DNA of 64,000 nucleotides from DATJPR01 sp963811705. Its GTDB lineage: Bacteria; Bacteroidota; Ignavibacteria; UBA10030; UBA6906. Positions 1-7,898 of this stretch are shown in pieces (position 1 is the stretch's first letter; every line of letters begins with the position of its first letter). The stretch lies in assembly GCA_963811705.1 (NCBI GenBank), contig CAWESL010000021.1:124001-188000 (forward strand). Reading direction: 5' to 3'. The notes beneath the pieces were generated by a model. The model worked only from the letters and a program-made list of their open reading frames with translations, was not told the origin of the DNA and ran no database searches. The translations under genes were made by a program, and so were the position numbers.

Positions 1-197
1 TTCAGATAATTCGCATGGGCCTGGCCGGGCTTATAACTCGGCGAGAACGCTGAAGGTTCCACTTCGCGGAAGATCGTTTCGCTCGCGGACGTTGATGGTC
101 CCCTTCTCCTCTCCCCTGCACGCATCCCCGCGCTTATGCCCCGCTGGAAGGGAGATGGGGAGAGCGGGAGAGCGCGAGACAAGGCATGCTTCTTTCA
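1..197. other. Gene-free left edge
   Basis: No coding frame with family resemblance is visible here. It lies downstream of the leftmost minus-strand gene and contains a G/A-rich low-complexity stretch (about 151-180, GGGAGATGGGGAGAG-like) that resembles the short GAGATGGG repeats near 13900. Confidence 0.4.
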
Positions 198-1395
198 CTA
201 TCGAACCAAGAGCATTCTCCGAACCGCGGAAAATGACCCTGCCGTCAAGTGATAGAAGTATACTCCGCTTGCGAGATTTCTTCCGTCGAAGCTGAACGAG
301 TATTTCCCTGCTGGATATCGACCGTTCGCCAGCGTTGCAACCTCCCGTCCCAACATATCATACACCACGAGCCGCACCTCACTGTCTACTGTCCACTGAC
401 CACTGATCACTGTCTTCGGATTGAACGGGTTCGGGTAGTTCTGATCCAAGAAAAACATTAGGGGCACCGAGACTTCGGGCACACCGGTTGTTGCAGACGA
501 CGCTCGAAGGGTAATGCCCGAAGGATAGAACACGGAGTCGGCGGGTTCGTCACCCAGAAGTGTGAGCGGGTTGGAACCGTTGAGACTCGCTTTACGAATC
601 TTCCCGTGCCCGTTTCCCCCGAGTTCGGTCCAGTAGAGCATACTGTCCTTGGGGATCAATGACCAGATATTGCGGAGAAGCGGGACCCGAGACCAGCGTC
701 GTTATTGATGTACCGTCCAGTCTTGCACATCGGATAGCATGTGCGTTGGCTTCGCTCCAATAAATCGTTCCCCCGGTAATGTCGAGCGCGATGCCCACGG
801 GTCCTGAAAGCCCCGTCAGAAAATTCCCCGGATTCAAACCGTCCATTGTTGACTTGCGAATCACGCCGGTCCCGAAATCGGCCCAGTACATGATGTTGGC
901 TCCAGGATCGAGGGCGATACCCCTCAGATTCTGCGGACCGTTCGGGGGATCGCTGACAAGGAGTTCCTCGCCGCTGCCGTCCAGATTTGCGCGACGAACG
1001 CTGCATCCATCAGCGATGCGCGATGTGGTCCAGTAAACTTTCCCTGCATTCGTATCGAGCGCCACTCCCTGGAATGAAGATTCCGCTCCACCATTCGGCA
1101 GCGTATCGAAACGGGAGAACGATTCGGAGGCTTCAGAGATATGGGCCCGGTTGTAGGCGCCGGACGTCCAGAAGAGCCGCGAGAGCGATTCGTTGAGCGC
1201 AATTCCGTGCGGTAGTGATGCGGATTGAAGCGACGATGTCGTGAGCCCGGTTCCGGAAGTGGTCATCATCCGTAACTTCGGCAAAGGATCCGTCGCCTGG
1301 ACCCAGTAGAGCCGTTGTCCAACGGCCGTCTCCGTGCAGGCCAGGCCAACCGCTGCGACGGCCAGCAAAAGTCCAATCCGCTTCACGATGTCCAT
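198..1395 (-). CDS. Secreted YWTD-repeat protein with T9SS C-terminal sorting domain (frameshifted)
   Basis: The start at 1395 gives a clear signal peptide (MDIVKRIGLLLAVAAVGLA). The mature part carries repeated LDL-receptor class B/YWTD-type blades (LYWVQA, LFWTSG, VYWTTS, MYWADF, IYWSEA, LYWTEL), which usually fold as a beta-propeller. The C-terminal about 80 residues hold NYPNPFNPKT and end in RRMLLVR, the pattern of the T9SS type A sorting domain, so the protein is probably exported and surface-attached. The frame breaks at the GGGG run 651-654 (CCCC on the coding strand). Removing one C joins LVIDP to KDSMLYWTE and restores the last propeller motif and the sorting domain. It is last in a same-strand run after three tail-collar genes (59 bp gap). 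Whether the indel is real or a sequencing error cannot be told here. Confidence 0.8.
651..654 (-). other. Frameshift site in YWTD/T9SS gene
   Basis: A run of four C on the coding strand; one extra C relative to the frame needed to connect the YWTD region to the sorting domain. Confidence 0.7.
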
Positions 1396-1454
1396 CGCAA
1401 TCACTCCGTCCAGTCGTAGAAATATTTGAAGAGGATTGCCACTGCACGAGAGCA

Positions 1455-2087
1455 TCAGTTCCTCGAAGGAAAGACCCCCTGCGTCGCGATAATATATTTG
1501 AGCCCGAGGAAAGGTTGAAGATTGTTGTGCGGCAGGTTCCCTCCAGCGATTCCCACAGCGTTCGCGGAGCCCGCCGCATTCGCCGAGGAGGAATACACCG
1601 GAATGCCGGCGGCAATTCGTGCCGGAAAATTCCCCAGCGGATGCGGGGTCATCGCTTCTCCGCTGTCCGCCATCAGTGCGTGTGTATGTGAAGGCATTTC
1701 CGCAATCGTCAACAGATGGGTCGACTCACCCCCCACTTCGCCTTCGATGTAGTTGGAACGTCCCGGCCCCTGTCCGGCGCCGATCGGAACACGGTCATTG
1801 AGGTCCGGGAGAGCGAACGTTGATTTGCCGTCTCCACCATACGTTGTTCCGAGCAGCGAGAAGAGGGCGGTGTTTTGTGAAATAGAAAGGAGCTGGCCAT
1901 TGCAGTCGGCAAACCCTTTCGGGGCGAAGTTGTACGGGACAAGATAAATCTCGCCAAGAATTGCCTGACTTCTGGCCGGAGTCGCGCCACCGATGATCAA
2001 TCCCAGGAACACCAGGAAAAGCGATACCGTCGCCCGCTTCGCCCGTTTCATTTTCCGTGCGCTCGCGCCTTCCCTCTTCGCTGTCAT
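1455..2087 (-). CDS. Tail-collar domain (MdpB-like) secreted protein, copy C
   Basis: A 210-residue protein with an N-terminal basic stretch, one hydrophobic segment (about 20-40) ending in ARSQ, then a phage tail-collar-type domain: GEIYLVPYNFAPKGFADCNG, the block LFSLLGTTYGGDGKSTFALP, then EMPSHTHAL and a C-terminal YIIATQGVFPSRN. These blocks are typical of the microcystin-dependent protein (MdpB, COG4675) family, whose cellular role is poorly known. The start has a GGGAGG Shine-Dalgarno five bases upstream. It lies 18 bp after the preceding collar gene and is clearly a paralogue of the two upstream collar genes. No phage genes are nearby, so this is a chromosomal secreted version rather than a tail fibre. 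Confidence 0.85.
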   Translation of the reverse strand: MTAKREGASARKMKRAKRATVSLFLVFLGLIIGGATPARSQAILGEIYLVPYNFAPKGFADCNGQLLSISQNTALFSLLGTTYGGDGKSTFALPDLNDRVPIGAGQGPGRSNYIEGEVGGESTHLLTIAEMPSHTHALMADSGEAMTPHPLGNFPARIAAGIPVYSSSANAAGSANAVGIAGGNLPHNNLQPFLGLKYIIATQGVFPSRN

Positions 2088-2105
2088 GCATGCCTCCCGT
2101 GGTTA

Positions 2106-2714
2106 TCAGTTGCGCGATGGAAAAATCCCCTGCAGGGCAATAATATAGTGCACAACGATGAACGGCATTCTGTTTTCATGGGGTTGACCCTTGCCAGTGA
2201 AAGCGACGGTTGCGGGGTTCATCAGGACCGTGGGATGGGCACCATACCGGGCGGCACCGCCCGGATCCCGTGCAAAGACAGAAGAGTCCGGTGAAGCAGA
2301 GCCGGCGACGACGGTACCGACGTTGAGCTGATGCGTATGTGCCGGCATTTCGCTGACCGAAAGGGCGTGCGCCTCCTCTCCCCCCATTTCGCCAAGCGAG
2401 ATGAGGGAAGCCGCGTCGACTGCCACACGTCCCCGCAGGTCCGGCAAAGCAAACGTCGTCCTTCCATCACCCCCATACGTTGTGCCAAGCAGGGAGAAGA
2501 GCGCCTGGTTCTGGTTGATCTGCATGAGCTGTCCATTGCACTCTGCGAAGCCCTTTGGTGCAAAATCGAAGGCGACCGCGAAGATTTGTCCGAGATACGG
2601 TTGCGTGGCATTCTGTGCCTGCACCGAAGGCGGTGCCAGAAAAGCACAAGCAAGGGCTGTCAGGCATGCACCGGCGATTGTTGTGTGCGCGTTCTCCGGA
2701 TCGATCAGGAGCAT
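2106..2714 (-). CDS. Tail-collar domain (MdpB-like) secreted protein, copy B
   Basis: A 202-residue paralogue with a signal-like hydrophobic N-terminus (ACLTALACAFLAPPSVQA), then GQIFAVAFDFAPKGFAECNG, LFSLLGTTYGGDGRTTFALP, an MPAHTHQL metal-site-like motif and the shared ending YIIALQGIFPSRN. It differs from copy C mainly in the variable insert after the HTH motif, where tail-collar proteins diverge. AAGGA lies seven to eight bases before the start. It sits between the other two collar genes (58 bp and 18 bp gaps) and is probably co-transcribed with them. Confidence 0.85.
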   Translation of the reverse strand: MLLIDPENAHTTIAGACLTALACAFLAPPSVQAQNATQPYLGQIFAVAFDFAPKGFAECNGQLMQINQNQALFSLLGTTYGGDGRTTFALPDLRGRVAVDAASLISLGEMGGEEAHALSVSEMPAHTHQLNVGTVVAGSASPDSSVFARDPGGAARYGAHPTVLMNPATVAFTGKGQPHENRMPFIVVHYIIALQGIFPSRN

Positions 2715-2772
2715 TGGGAATCCTTTTGAGTGGCATCGGTGCGGATCATGGCAGTGGGGTCCGGCAGACCAA

Positions 2773-3426
2773 TTAATTCTGCGAAGGGTAGACGCCCTGA
2801 ACGGCGATGATATACTCGATCACGAGGTAGGGTTTCATATTATTGTGCGGCATGTTTCCTCCGGTGCTCGAGAGCGATGCGTTCCGCATCATCACCACAG
2901 GATTCGGTCCAAACGACGGGACCCCATCGGGAGCGTCGGCCGGCAGCAGGCCGGTGGGTGTATCCGAGCTTCCGGAAAGAGAGTCTGCAAAAAGCGCGTG
3001 GGAATGGGGCGGCAATTGATCCGGGGTCAGGGTCACCGCTTCCGCGCCGCCCGTTTCGCCGATGATGTAGTTCGACAATCCCGGCCCTTGACCGGCGCTG
3101 ACAATCACTCTCCCGCGCAGGTCCGGAAGCGCAAAGGTCTGCACCCCGTCTCCCCCGTATGTCGTCCCGATGAGGGTGAAGAGCGGGGAATATTCTGAGA
3201 TGGGGAGAAGTTGACCTTCACAGAACATCCAACCCACGGGGGCGAAATTACCCGCGAACATTTCGATCTGTCCAAGAAAGGGAGTCTGGGCTCTTGCGCT
3301 CCCCGCGTTCAACGCAAGGATGGCACAGAGGACGCTCAGGGCGGTTCGCAACAGGGGGAACCCTCTTGGGGAAGGGACGAATCTGTGTTCGCGTCGAAGG
3401 GGGGAGGAGGAAGAATTGTTCGTCAT
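2773..3426 (-). CDS. Tail-collar domain (MdpB-like) secreted protein, copy A
   Basis: First gene of the collar trio. The open frame extends further upstream, but the start at 3426 (MTNNSSSS) gives a better signal sequence: a basic region, then LLRTALSVLCAILALNAGSARAQ. Domain blocks are GQIEMFAGNFAPVGWMFCEG, LFTLIGTTYGGDGVQTFALP, QLPPHSHAL and YIIAVQGVYPSQN. An alternative ATG lies five codons upstream (3441). The three collar proteins share both ends and the TTYGGDG core but vary in the middle, as expected for duplicated adhesin-like or receptor-binding modules. Confidence 0.83.
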   Translation of the reverse strand: MTNNSSSSPLRREHRFVPSPRGFPLLRTALSVLCAILALNAGSARAQTPFLGQIEMFAGNFAPVGWMFCEGQLLPISEYSPLFTLIGTTYGGDGVQTFALPDLRGRVIVSAGQGPGLSNYIIGETGGAEAVTLTPDQLPPHSHALFADSLSGSSDTPTGLLPADAPDGVPSFGPNPVVMMRNASLSSTGGNMPHNNMKPYLVIEYIIAVQGVYPSQN

Positions 3427-3655
3427 TGCACTCTCGATCATGGGCCGGCTCGAATCTCGGGGGGCGACAGCTACCGAATCAACGCCTCCTCGCCGTCCGG
3501 TGGTTCCGTGAAACGGCAGTTCTTGCCGCAACGCTGGAGTTCTGGGGCCATGACGAGCCTGACCACCGCCCGATTGGAAAGAAACTCCGCAGGTCCAATC
3601 AGGTCAATGGTTGACGATGAAACGGCGCCGATGCGGAGAAGTAACGGGGGCAGAC

Positions 3656-3676
3656 TTCGTTGACAGTTTCAACGAA
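3656..3676. promoter_or_regulatory. Perfect 8-bp inverted repeat upstream of collar operon and tRNA-Gln
   Basis: TTCGTTGA (3656-3663) and TCAACGAA (3669-3676) flank a 5-nt spacer between the divergent collar operon and the tRNA genes. It could be an operator or a 5'-UTR hairpin. No regulator can be assigned. Confidence 0.35.
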
Positions 3677-3692
3677 ATTGATTAGATTAACT

Positions 3693-3700
3693 GAACTTTG
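3693..3700 (+). promoter_or_regulatory. Candidate Bacteroidota -7 element for the tRNA genes
   Basis: GAACTTTG matches the Bacteroidota TAnnTTTG -7 consensus at all but the first position and lies seven bases before the tRNA-Gln 5' end. No well-spaced -33 TTG is visible, so this is tentative. Confidence 0.3.
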
Positions 3701-3706
3701 CATCAT

Positions 3707-3777
3707 TGCCCCGTCGTCTAATGGCAAGACGGCAGACTCTGGATCTGCTTATCGAGGTTCGAATCCTTGCGGGGCAG
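3707..3777 (+). tRNA. tRNA-Gln(CTG)
   Basis: The cloverleaf can be drawn completely. Acceptor TGCCCCG pairs with CGGGGCA, the D stem is GTC/GAC, the anticodon stem GCAGA/TCTGC closes the loop CTCTGGA with anticodon CTG, and the T arm holds GGTTCGAATCC. The discriminator base is G and CCA is not encoded. Confidence 0.95.
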
Positions 3778-3781
3778 CGAG

Positions 3782-3937
3782 AAATTTTAAAATTTAGATT
3801 TTAGATTTTAAAATTCTTAAGGCGGAGCGGCTAGTTTCTGCAGAATGAATTGAGAGCTGCGGCGACTGAGAATTAGCTGGTCGCAACTTTCCGATGCCGC
3901 TTTTCCAAAAATCTAAAACGCAAAATCTAAAATTCCG
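3782..3937. repeat. AT-rich inverted repeats between the two tRNA genes
   Basis: The strongly AT-rich block at about 3782-3816, made of TTTAGATTTTAGATTTT-like units, is mirrored by its complement at about 3906-3936 (ATCTAAAA, AAAATCTAAAATT). Together they bracket about 90 bp of ordinary GC-rich sequence. The arrangement resembles a small non-autonomous element or a foldback, but no target duplication is evident. Confidence 0.45.
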
Positions 3938-3938
3938 G

Positions 3939-4010
3939 GGCCTTATCGTCTAACGGTTAGGACGGAGCCCTCTCAAGGCTCAAATACGGGTTCGATTCCC
4001 GTTAAGGCTA
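3939..4010 (+). tRNA. tRNA-Glu(CTC)
   Basis: Acceptor GGCCTTA pairs with TAAGGCT (one G-T pair). The anticodon stem GAGCC/GGCTC closes the loop CTCTCAA with anticodon CTC, and the T arm is ACGGG-TTCGATT-CCCGT. The discriminator base is A at 4010. CCA is not encoded. Its last 17 nt are reiterated at each junction of the adjacent tandem array. Confidence 0.95.
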
Positions 4011-5070
4011 CTTCCATTCCGACCGAACTTAGCGAGCCGCCTAAGGCGGCGAGGCTAAGTTCGTTGTCGGAATGAGAATCCCGCGAGCGTAGCGAGCGGG
4101 ATATCCCGACACCTTTTCCCCCCTCCTGTTTTCCTCGCACCAAATCCAAAAACCTGGCATAGAGGTTCTCCGCCTTCGTCTGGAAAACGACTCCGGCGGA
4201 CTTCGGATTCCCGTTAAGGCTACTTCCATTCCGACCGAACTTAGCGAGCCGCCGAAGGCGGCGAGGCTAAGTTCGTTGTCGGAATGAGAATCCCGCGAGC
4301 GTAGCGAGCGGGATATCCCGACACCTTTTCCCCCCTCCTGTTTTCCTCGCACGAGATCCAAAAACCTGGCATAGAGGTTCTCCGCCTTCGTCTGGAAAAC
4401 GACTCCGGCGGACTTCGGATTCCCGTTAAGGCTACTTCCATTCCGACCGAACTTAGCGAGCCGCCGAAGGCGGCGAGGCTAAGTTCGTTGTCGGAATGAG
4501 AATCCCGCGAGCGTAGCGAGCGGGATATCCCGACACCTTTTCCCCCCTCCTGTTTTCCTCGCACCAAATCCAAAAACCTGGCATAGAGGTTCTCCCCCTT
4601 CGTCTGGAAAACGACTCCGGCGGACTTCGGATTCCCGTTAAGGCTACTTCCATTCCGACCGAACTTAGCGAGCCGCCGAAGGCGGCGAGGCTAAGTTCGT
4701 TGTCGGAATGAGAATCCCGCGAGCGTAGCGAGCGGGATATCCCGACACCTTTTCCCCCCTCCTGTTTTCCTCGCACCAGATCCAAAAACCTGGCATAGAG
4801 GTTCTCCGCCTTCGTCTGGAAAACGACTCCGGCGGACTTCGGATTCCCGTTAAGGCTACTTCCATTCCGACCGAACTTAGCGAGCCGCCGAAGGCGGCGA
4901 GGCTAAGTTCGTTGTCGGAATGAGAATCCCGCGAGCGTAGCGAGCGGGATATCCCGACACCTTTTCCCCCCTCCTGTTTTCCTCGCACCAGATCCAAAAA
5001 CCTGGCATAGAGGTTCTCCGCCTTCGTCTGGAAAACGACTCCGGCGGACTTCGGATTCCCGTTAAGGCTA
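3994..5070. repeat. Five 212-bp tandem repeats anchored on the tRNA-Glu 3' end
   Basis: The sequence GTTAAGGCTA recurs at 4001, 4213, 4425, 4637, 4849 and 5061, exactly 212 bp apart, giving five near-identical units. At every junction the last 17 nt of tRNA-Glu (GATTCCCGTTAAGGCTA) are present. Homology stops at the discriminator A (5070) on the right, and unique sequence begins at once. Units differ by only a few substitutions, for example CACCAAATCC, CACGAGATCC or CACCAGATCC, and CTAAGG versus CGAAGG in the hairpin loop. The tRNA 3'-end boundary is what site-specific integration or repeated duplication at an att-like site would leave. No integrase is nearby. Confidence 0.9.
4228..4285. repeat. 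58-bp palindrome inside each 212-bp unit
   Basis: Shown for the second unit. Outer arms ATTCCGAC/GTCGGAAT, then CGAACTTAGC/GCTAAGTTCG, then GCCGCC/GGCGGC around a GAA loop form a long, nearly perfect hairpin. A second smaller hairpin (TCCCGC...GCGGGA, 4291-4313) and the palindrome GGGATATCCC follow. The same structures recur in all five units. Confidence 0.8.
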
Positions 5071-5077
5071 TACCCCT

Positions 5078-6694
5078 TCAGTCCATCGCCGCAATTTTCA
5101 CTCCCGCCTGTCCTTTCCTCTTCCGGTAAAACAAAATCGGGACCACGCAGAAAAGGGTGATGATCGCCGCGACCAAAAAGTCATCGTCGACGGCCGAGAC
5201 AAATGCCTGCAGCTGCAGATGATAGTCGAGCAAAGCACCTGCCCGCATCGTGGACGTCGCAACATTCCCCCCCATCGCGTTCTGGGCAAACCGGGTCAAG
5301 CCGAGGAGGACGGTCTTTGCTTCGGGTGAAGCGGCCGCGACGGACTCTCCATAGATGCTCGTGTGAAACGAGGTCCGCATCGTGAGAAGCGTTCCCATGA
5401 TCGCCACGCCGAACGACCCGCCGATCTGTCGAAGGACATTGAACAGGCCCGACGCCTGCGCCATTTTTTCCCTGGGGATATCCGAGAGCGAAAGGGTGCT
5501 GAGCGGGGCGAAGATGAATCCCATCCCCACACCCCGGATATAGAGCGAGAGCATGATCGTCGACGTTTCCGAGAACAGCGAGAGCGTTCGGTTGACAAAA
5601 AGACTGAGGGACATCATGATGATCCCGAAGAAGGCGAGATACTTCGGATTCACCTTGTCGGAAAGCTTTCCGGCCACCGGACCACTGACGGCCATGATCA
5701 GACCGATCGGCAGGAAAAGCGAACCGGCTTGGTACGCCGTGTACCCGAGCGCATTCTGCAAATAGAGCGGGAGCAGGAACGTGCTCCCGAACATCCCCAT
5801 TCCAAAAATGAAAAGGATCAGGTTCCCCATCCCGAAGTTGTAATGCTTCAAAAGGGAGAGGTCGACCAGCGGATAACGTATGGTCAGCTCGATGATAAGG
5901 AATACGATCAGCGCCACGATCGCGATGGCGAAGCACGACAGGATGAGCGGGGAAGTCCAGCCGCCCGTATTCCAGTCTGCATTCCCGTCGGAGAACGCGA
6001 TGAGAAGAAAGGTCAGGAAGGTCGCGACAGACACGAAGCCGGCGAAGTCAAACGGCGACTTGGTCGCAGTCCTGTATTCACGCTGGATGACATACGTCGC
6101 GAAGACTCCCAGAATGCCCACCGGGACGTTGATATCGAAAATGGAATGCCACGCGAAATTGTCGATCAGGTAGCCGCCGAGCGTCGGTCCAAGAGAGACC
6201 GAGGCTGCGGCGGAAACAGTCCAGAAGCCCAATGCCGCTCCGCGTTTTTCGGGGGGAAACTCTCTCGTGATGATCGCCATCCCCACCGGCATCAGCAGGC
6301 CGCCGCCCAATCCCTGCACAACGCGGAACAGGACCAGCGCGACTTCACTCCATGCGAGCGAACAGAGAAGCGAGCCCAGCGTGAACAAGGCGAGTCCGAG
6401 CGCGTAGGTGCGCTTGTGTCCAAAATGATCTGCGACCCAACCGGATGTCGGAATGGCGATCGCGAAGGCGAGCAAATAGCCCGTGGCGACCCATTTCACT
6501 TCGTCCACGCCGATGCCGAACGTGGCCATGATTTTCGCGAGCGACACATCGACGATCGTCGCATCGAGAACGACCATGAACGTTCCCATCATCACGTTGG
6601 CAAGCACCAGCCATTTGTAGCTGGGATGCGATTTGTCCAGGAGCGAATTCGGGCTGCCGTTTAATCCGTTCCCGTTGAAAAGCGTTTGTTTCAT
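5078..6694 (-). CDS. DHA2-family MFS multidrug efflux transporter (EmrB/QacA type)
   Basis: About 538 residues with fourteen predicted membrane segments. It matches the DHA2 drug:H+ antiporter family: the helix-1 motif VVLDATIVDVSL, motif A (GWVADHFGHKRTYALG), RVVQGLGGG and motif C-like SLGPTLGGYLID. The length is normal for the family. The start at 6694 follows AAGGGG at good spacing; an in-frame ATG seven codons upstream (6715) is less well placed. The usual periplasmic adaptor partner (EmrA) is not adjacent, so it may act alone in the inner membrane. The stop lies eight bases from the end of the tRNA-linked repeat array. Substrate unknown. Confidence 0.9.
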   Translation of the reverse strand: MKQTLFNGNGLNGSPNSLLDKSHPSYKWLVLANVMMGTFMVVLDATIVDVSLAKIMATFGIGVDEVKWVATGYLLAFAIAIPTSGWVADHFGHKRTYALGLALFTLGSLLCSLAWSEVALVLFRVVQGLGGGLLMPVGMAIITREFPPEKRGAALGFWTVSAAASVSLGPTLGGYLIDNFAWHSIFDINVPVGILGVFATYVIQREYRTATKSPFDFAGFVSVATFLTFLLIAFSDGNADWNTGGWTSPLILSCFAIAIVALIVFLIIELTIRYPLVDLSLLKHYNFGMGNLILFIFGMGMFGSTFLLPLYLQNALGYTAYQAGSLFLPIGLIMAVSGPVAGKLSDKVNPKYLAFFGIIMMSLSLFVNRTLSLFSETSTIMLSLYIRGVGMGFIFAPLSTLSLSDIPREKMAQASGLFNVLRQIGGSFGVAIMGTLLTMRTSFHTSIYGESVAAASPEAKTVLLGLTRFAQNAMGGNVATSTMRAGALLDYHLQLQAFVSAVDDDFLVAAIITLFCVVPILFYRKRKGQAGVKIAAMD

Positions 6695-6908
6695 GCTGCC
6701 CCTTCGACCTTCCATTCAGGCATGATTACCTCTCACGTAAAACGCGCGGACTGTCGCTGCGGTTCCTCTTCGCCCGAATGGAGTTCCATTGCCAGCCGGA
6801 ATGGCCCGACCGCCTTTTCCCGATCCCCCCCGCACAGAACGAAAACCTGCAGAACGGTGTTTAAAAAGCAACCTCCGTCGCCGACAATTCACCACCACTG
6901 GAGCGCGC

Positions 6909-7821
6909 ATGTCCATCCGACCGATCAAACGCCTCATCAAATCAAAGCCAACGCTGGAAGGCGCAGGCGTGCACCTGCGGCGCGCCTTCGGTTTCGGCAA
7001 CACGACAGAATTCGACCCGTTTCTTCTTCTTGACGACTTCCGGAACGACATCCCCGAAGACTATCTGGCCGGCTTCCCCTGGCATCCGCACCGGGGAATC
7101 GAAACCATCACCTACGTTCTTGCAGGAACGGTGGATCACGGGTGACAGCATGGGGAATCGGGGCACGATCGCCTCAGGCGACGTCCAGTGGATGACGGCA
7201 GGAAGAGGCATCATCCATCAGGAGATGCCGAAAGGCGATCCTGCCGGACGGATGCACGGGTTTCAGTTGTGGGCGAATCTCCCGTCATCGTTGAAAATGA
7301 CGGAGCCGCGGTATCAGGAAGTCAAATCGGAGGAAGTGCCTGAAGTGACCGAGGATGACGGAACGCGTGCGAGAATTGTCTGCGGATCGTTTTGGGGAAA
7401 GAAGGGACCGGTGGAAGGAATCGCAGCCGACCCTGTCTATATCGACGTCTCTGTCCCTCCGCGGAAGAGACGATCGCTCCCGGTCGAGACAACGCGCCAT
7501 GCGTTCGCGTACGTGTTCGCCGGTTCGGGAAAATTCTGCAATGCGTCGGCTCCGCTTTCGGTTCCGACCGAGGCCGTCGGGTGGTCGGATACGGCACCAC
7601 CCACCGAGGCCGATAATCGATCGTTGATTCTCTTCGACAGCGGCGACGAGGTCGTCGTTCAGGCGGGTGAAGAAGGGATCCGGTTCCTCCTCGTTTCCGG
7701 CAAACCCCTCGAGGAGCCGGTCGCATGGTACGGGCCGATCGTGATGAACACGCAGGACCAGCTCCGTCAGGCGTTCGAGGAGCTGCAGGAAGGAACATTC
7801 CTCAACAAAAAAAATCGATAG
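6909..7821 (+). CDS. Pirin family protein (frameshifted)
   Basis: Pirins are cupin proteins, some with quercetinase activity. The first part (MSIRPIKRLIKSKPTLEGAG...FGFGNTTEFDPFLLLDDF...GFPWHPHRGIETITYVL) has the pirin metal-site signature HPHRGIET. It runs into a stop right after GTVDHG at 7143. In the next frame the protein continues DSMGNRGTIASGDVQWMTAG RGIIHQE, the rest of the pirin N-cupin, then the C-terminal cupin up to 7821. Removing one G from the GGG at 7140-7142 joins the halves. The total (about 303 residues) is normal for the family. The start at 6909 has GGAG about seven bases upstream. It is divergent from the DHA2 pump. Both halves look well conserved, so a sequencing error is plausible. 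Confidence 0.85.
7140..7142 (+). other. Frameshift site in pirin gene
   Basis: One extra G in GGG brings TGA into frame directly after VDHG. Removing it restores VDHGDSMGNRG, the normal pirin sequence. Confidence 0.75.
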
Positions 7822-7898
7822 ACAATAGTCATTGGAGAATGGACGATAGTCAACCGCGGTTGCTTCTGACGATCATCTACTGAGTGTTGTCTTTTGGT

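Noticed and set aside
92..295. Small plus-strand frame at the left edge
   Set aside because: Overlaps the T9SS sorting domain on the other strand, low-complexity composition and no ribosome-binding site.
198..3426. Prophage or phage-tail remnant
   Set aside because: Tail-collar domains alone are common in chromosomal secreted proteins; all three have signal sequences and no structural phage gene is nearby.
4041..4997. Four near-identical minus-strand open frames of about 106-110 codons inside the repeats
   Set aside because: They arise because the 212-bp unit lacks stops in these frames; the unit is not a multiple of three, so each frame reads differently in the next unit. No start signal or family resemblance.
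3994..5070. CRISPR array
   Set aside because: The repeats are contiguous 212-bp units without spacers. They do not fit CRISPR geometry, and the Cas6-like gene is about 29 kb away.
5363..6664. Long plus-strand frame opposite the DHA2 transporter
   Set aside because: Antisense shadow with a biased, highly charged composition. The minus-strand frame is a clear transporter.
7851..7862. Palindrome CAACCGCGGTTG between pirin and the NCS2 permease
   Set aside because: Perfect but short, without T-tract; could be chance in GC-rich DNA.
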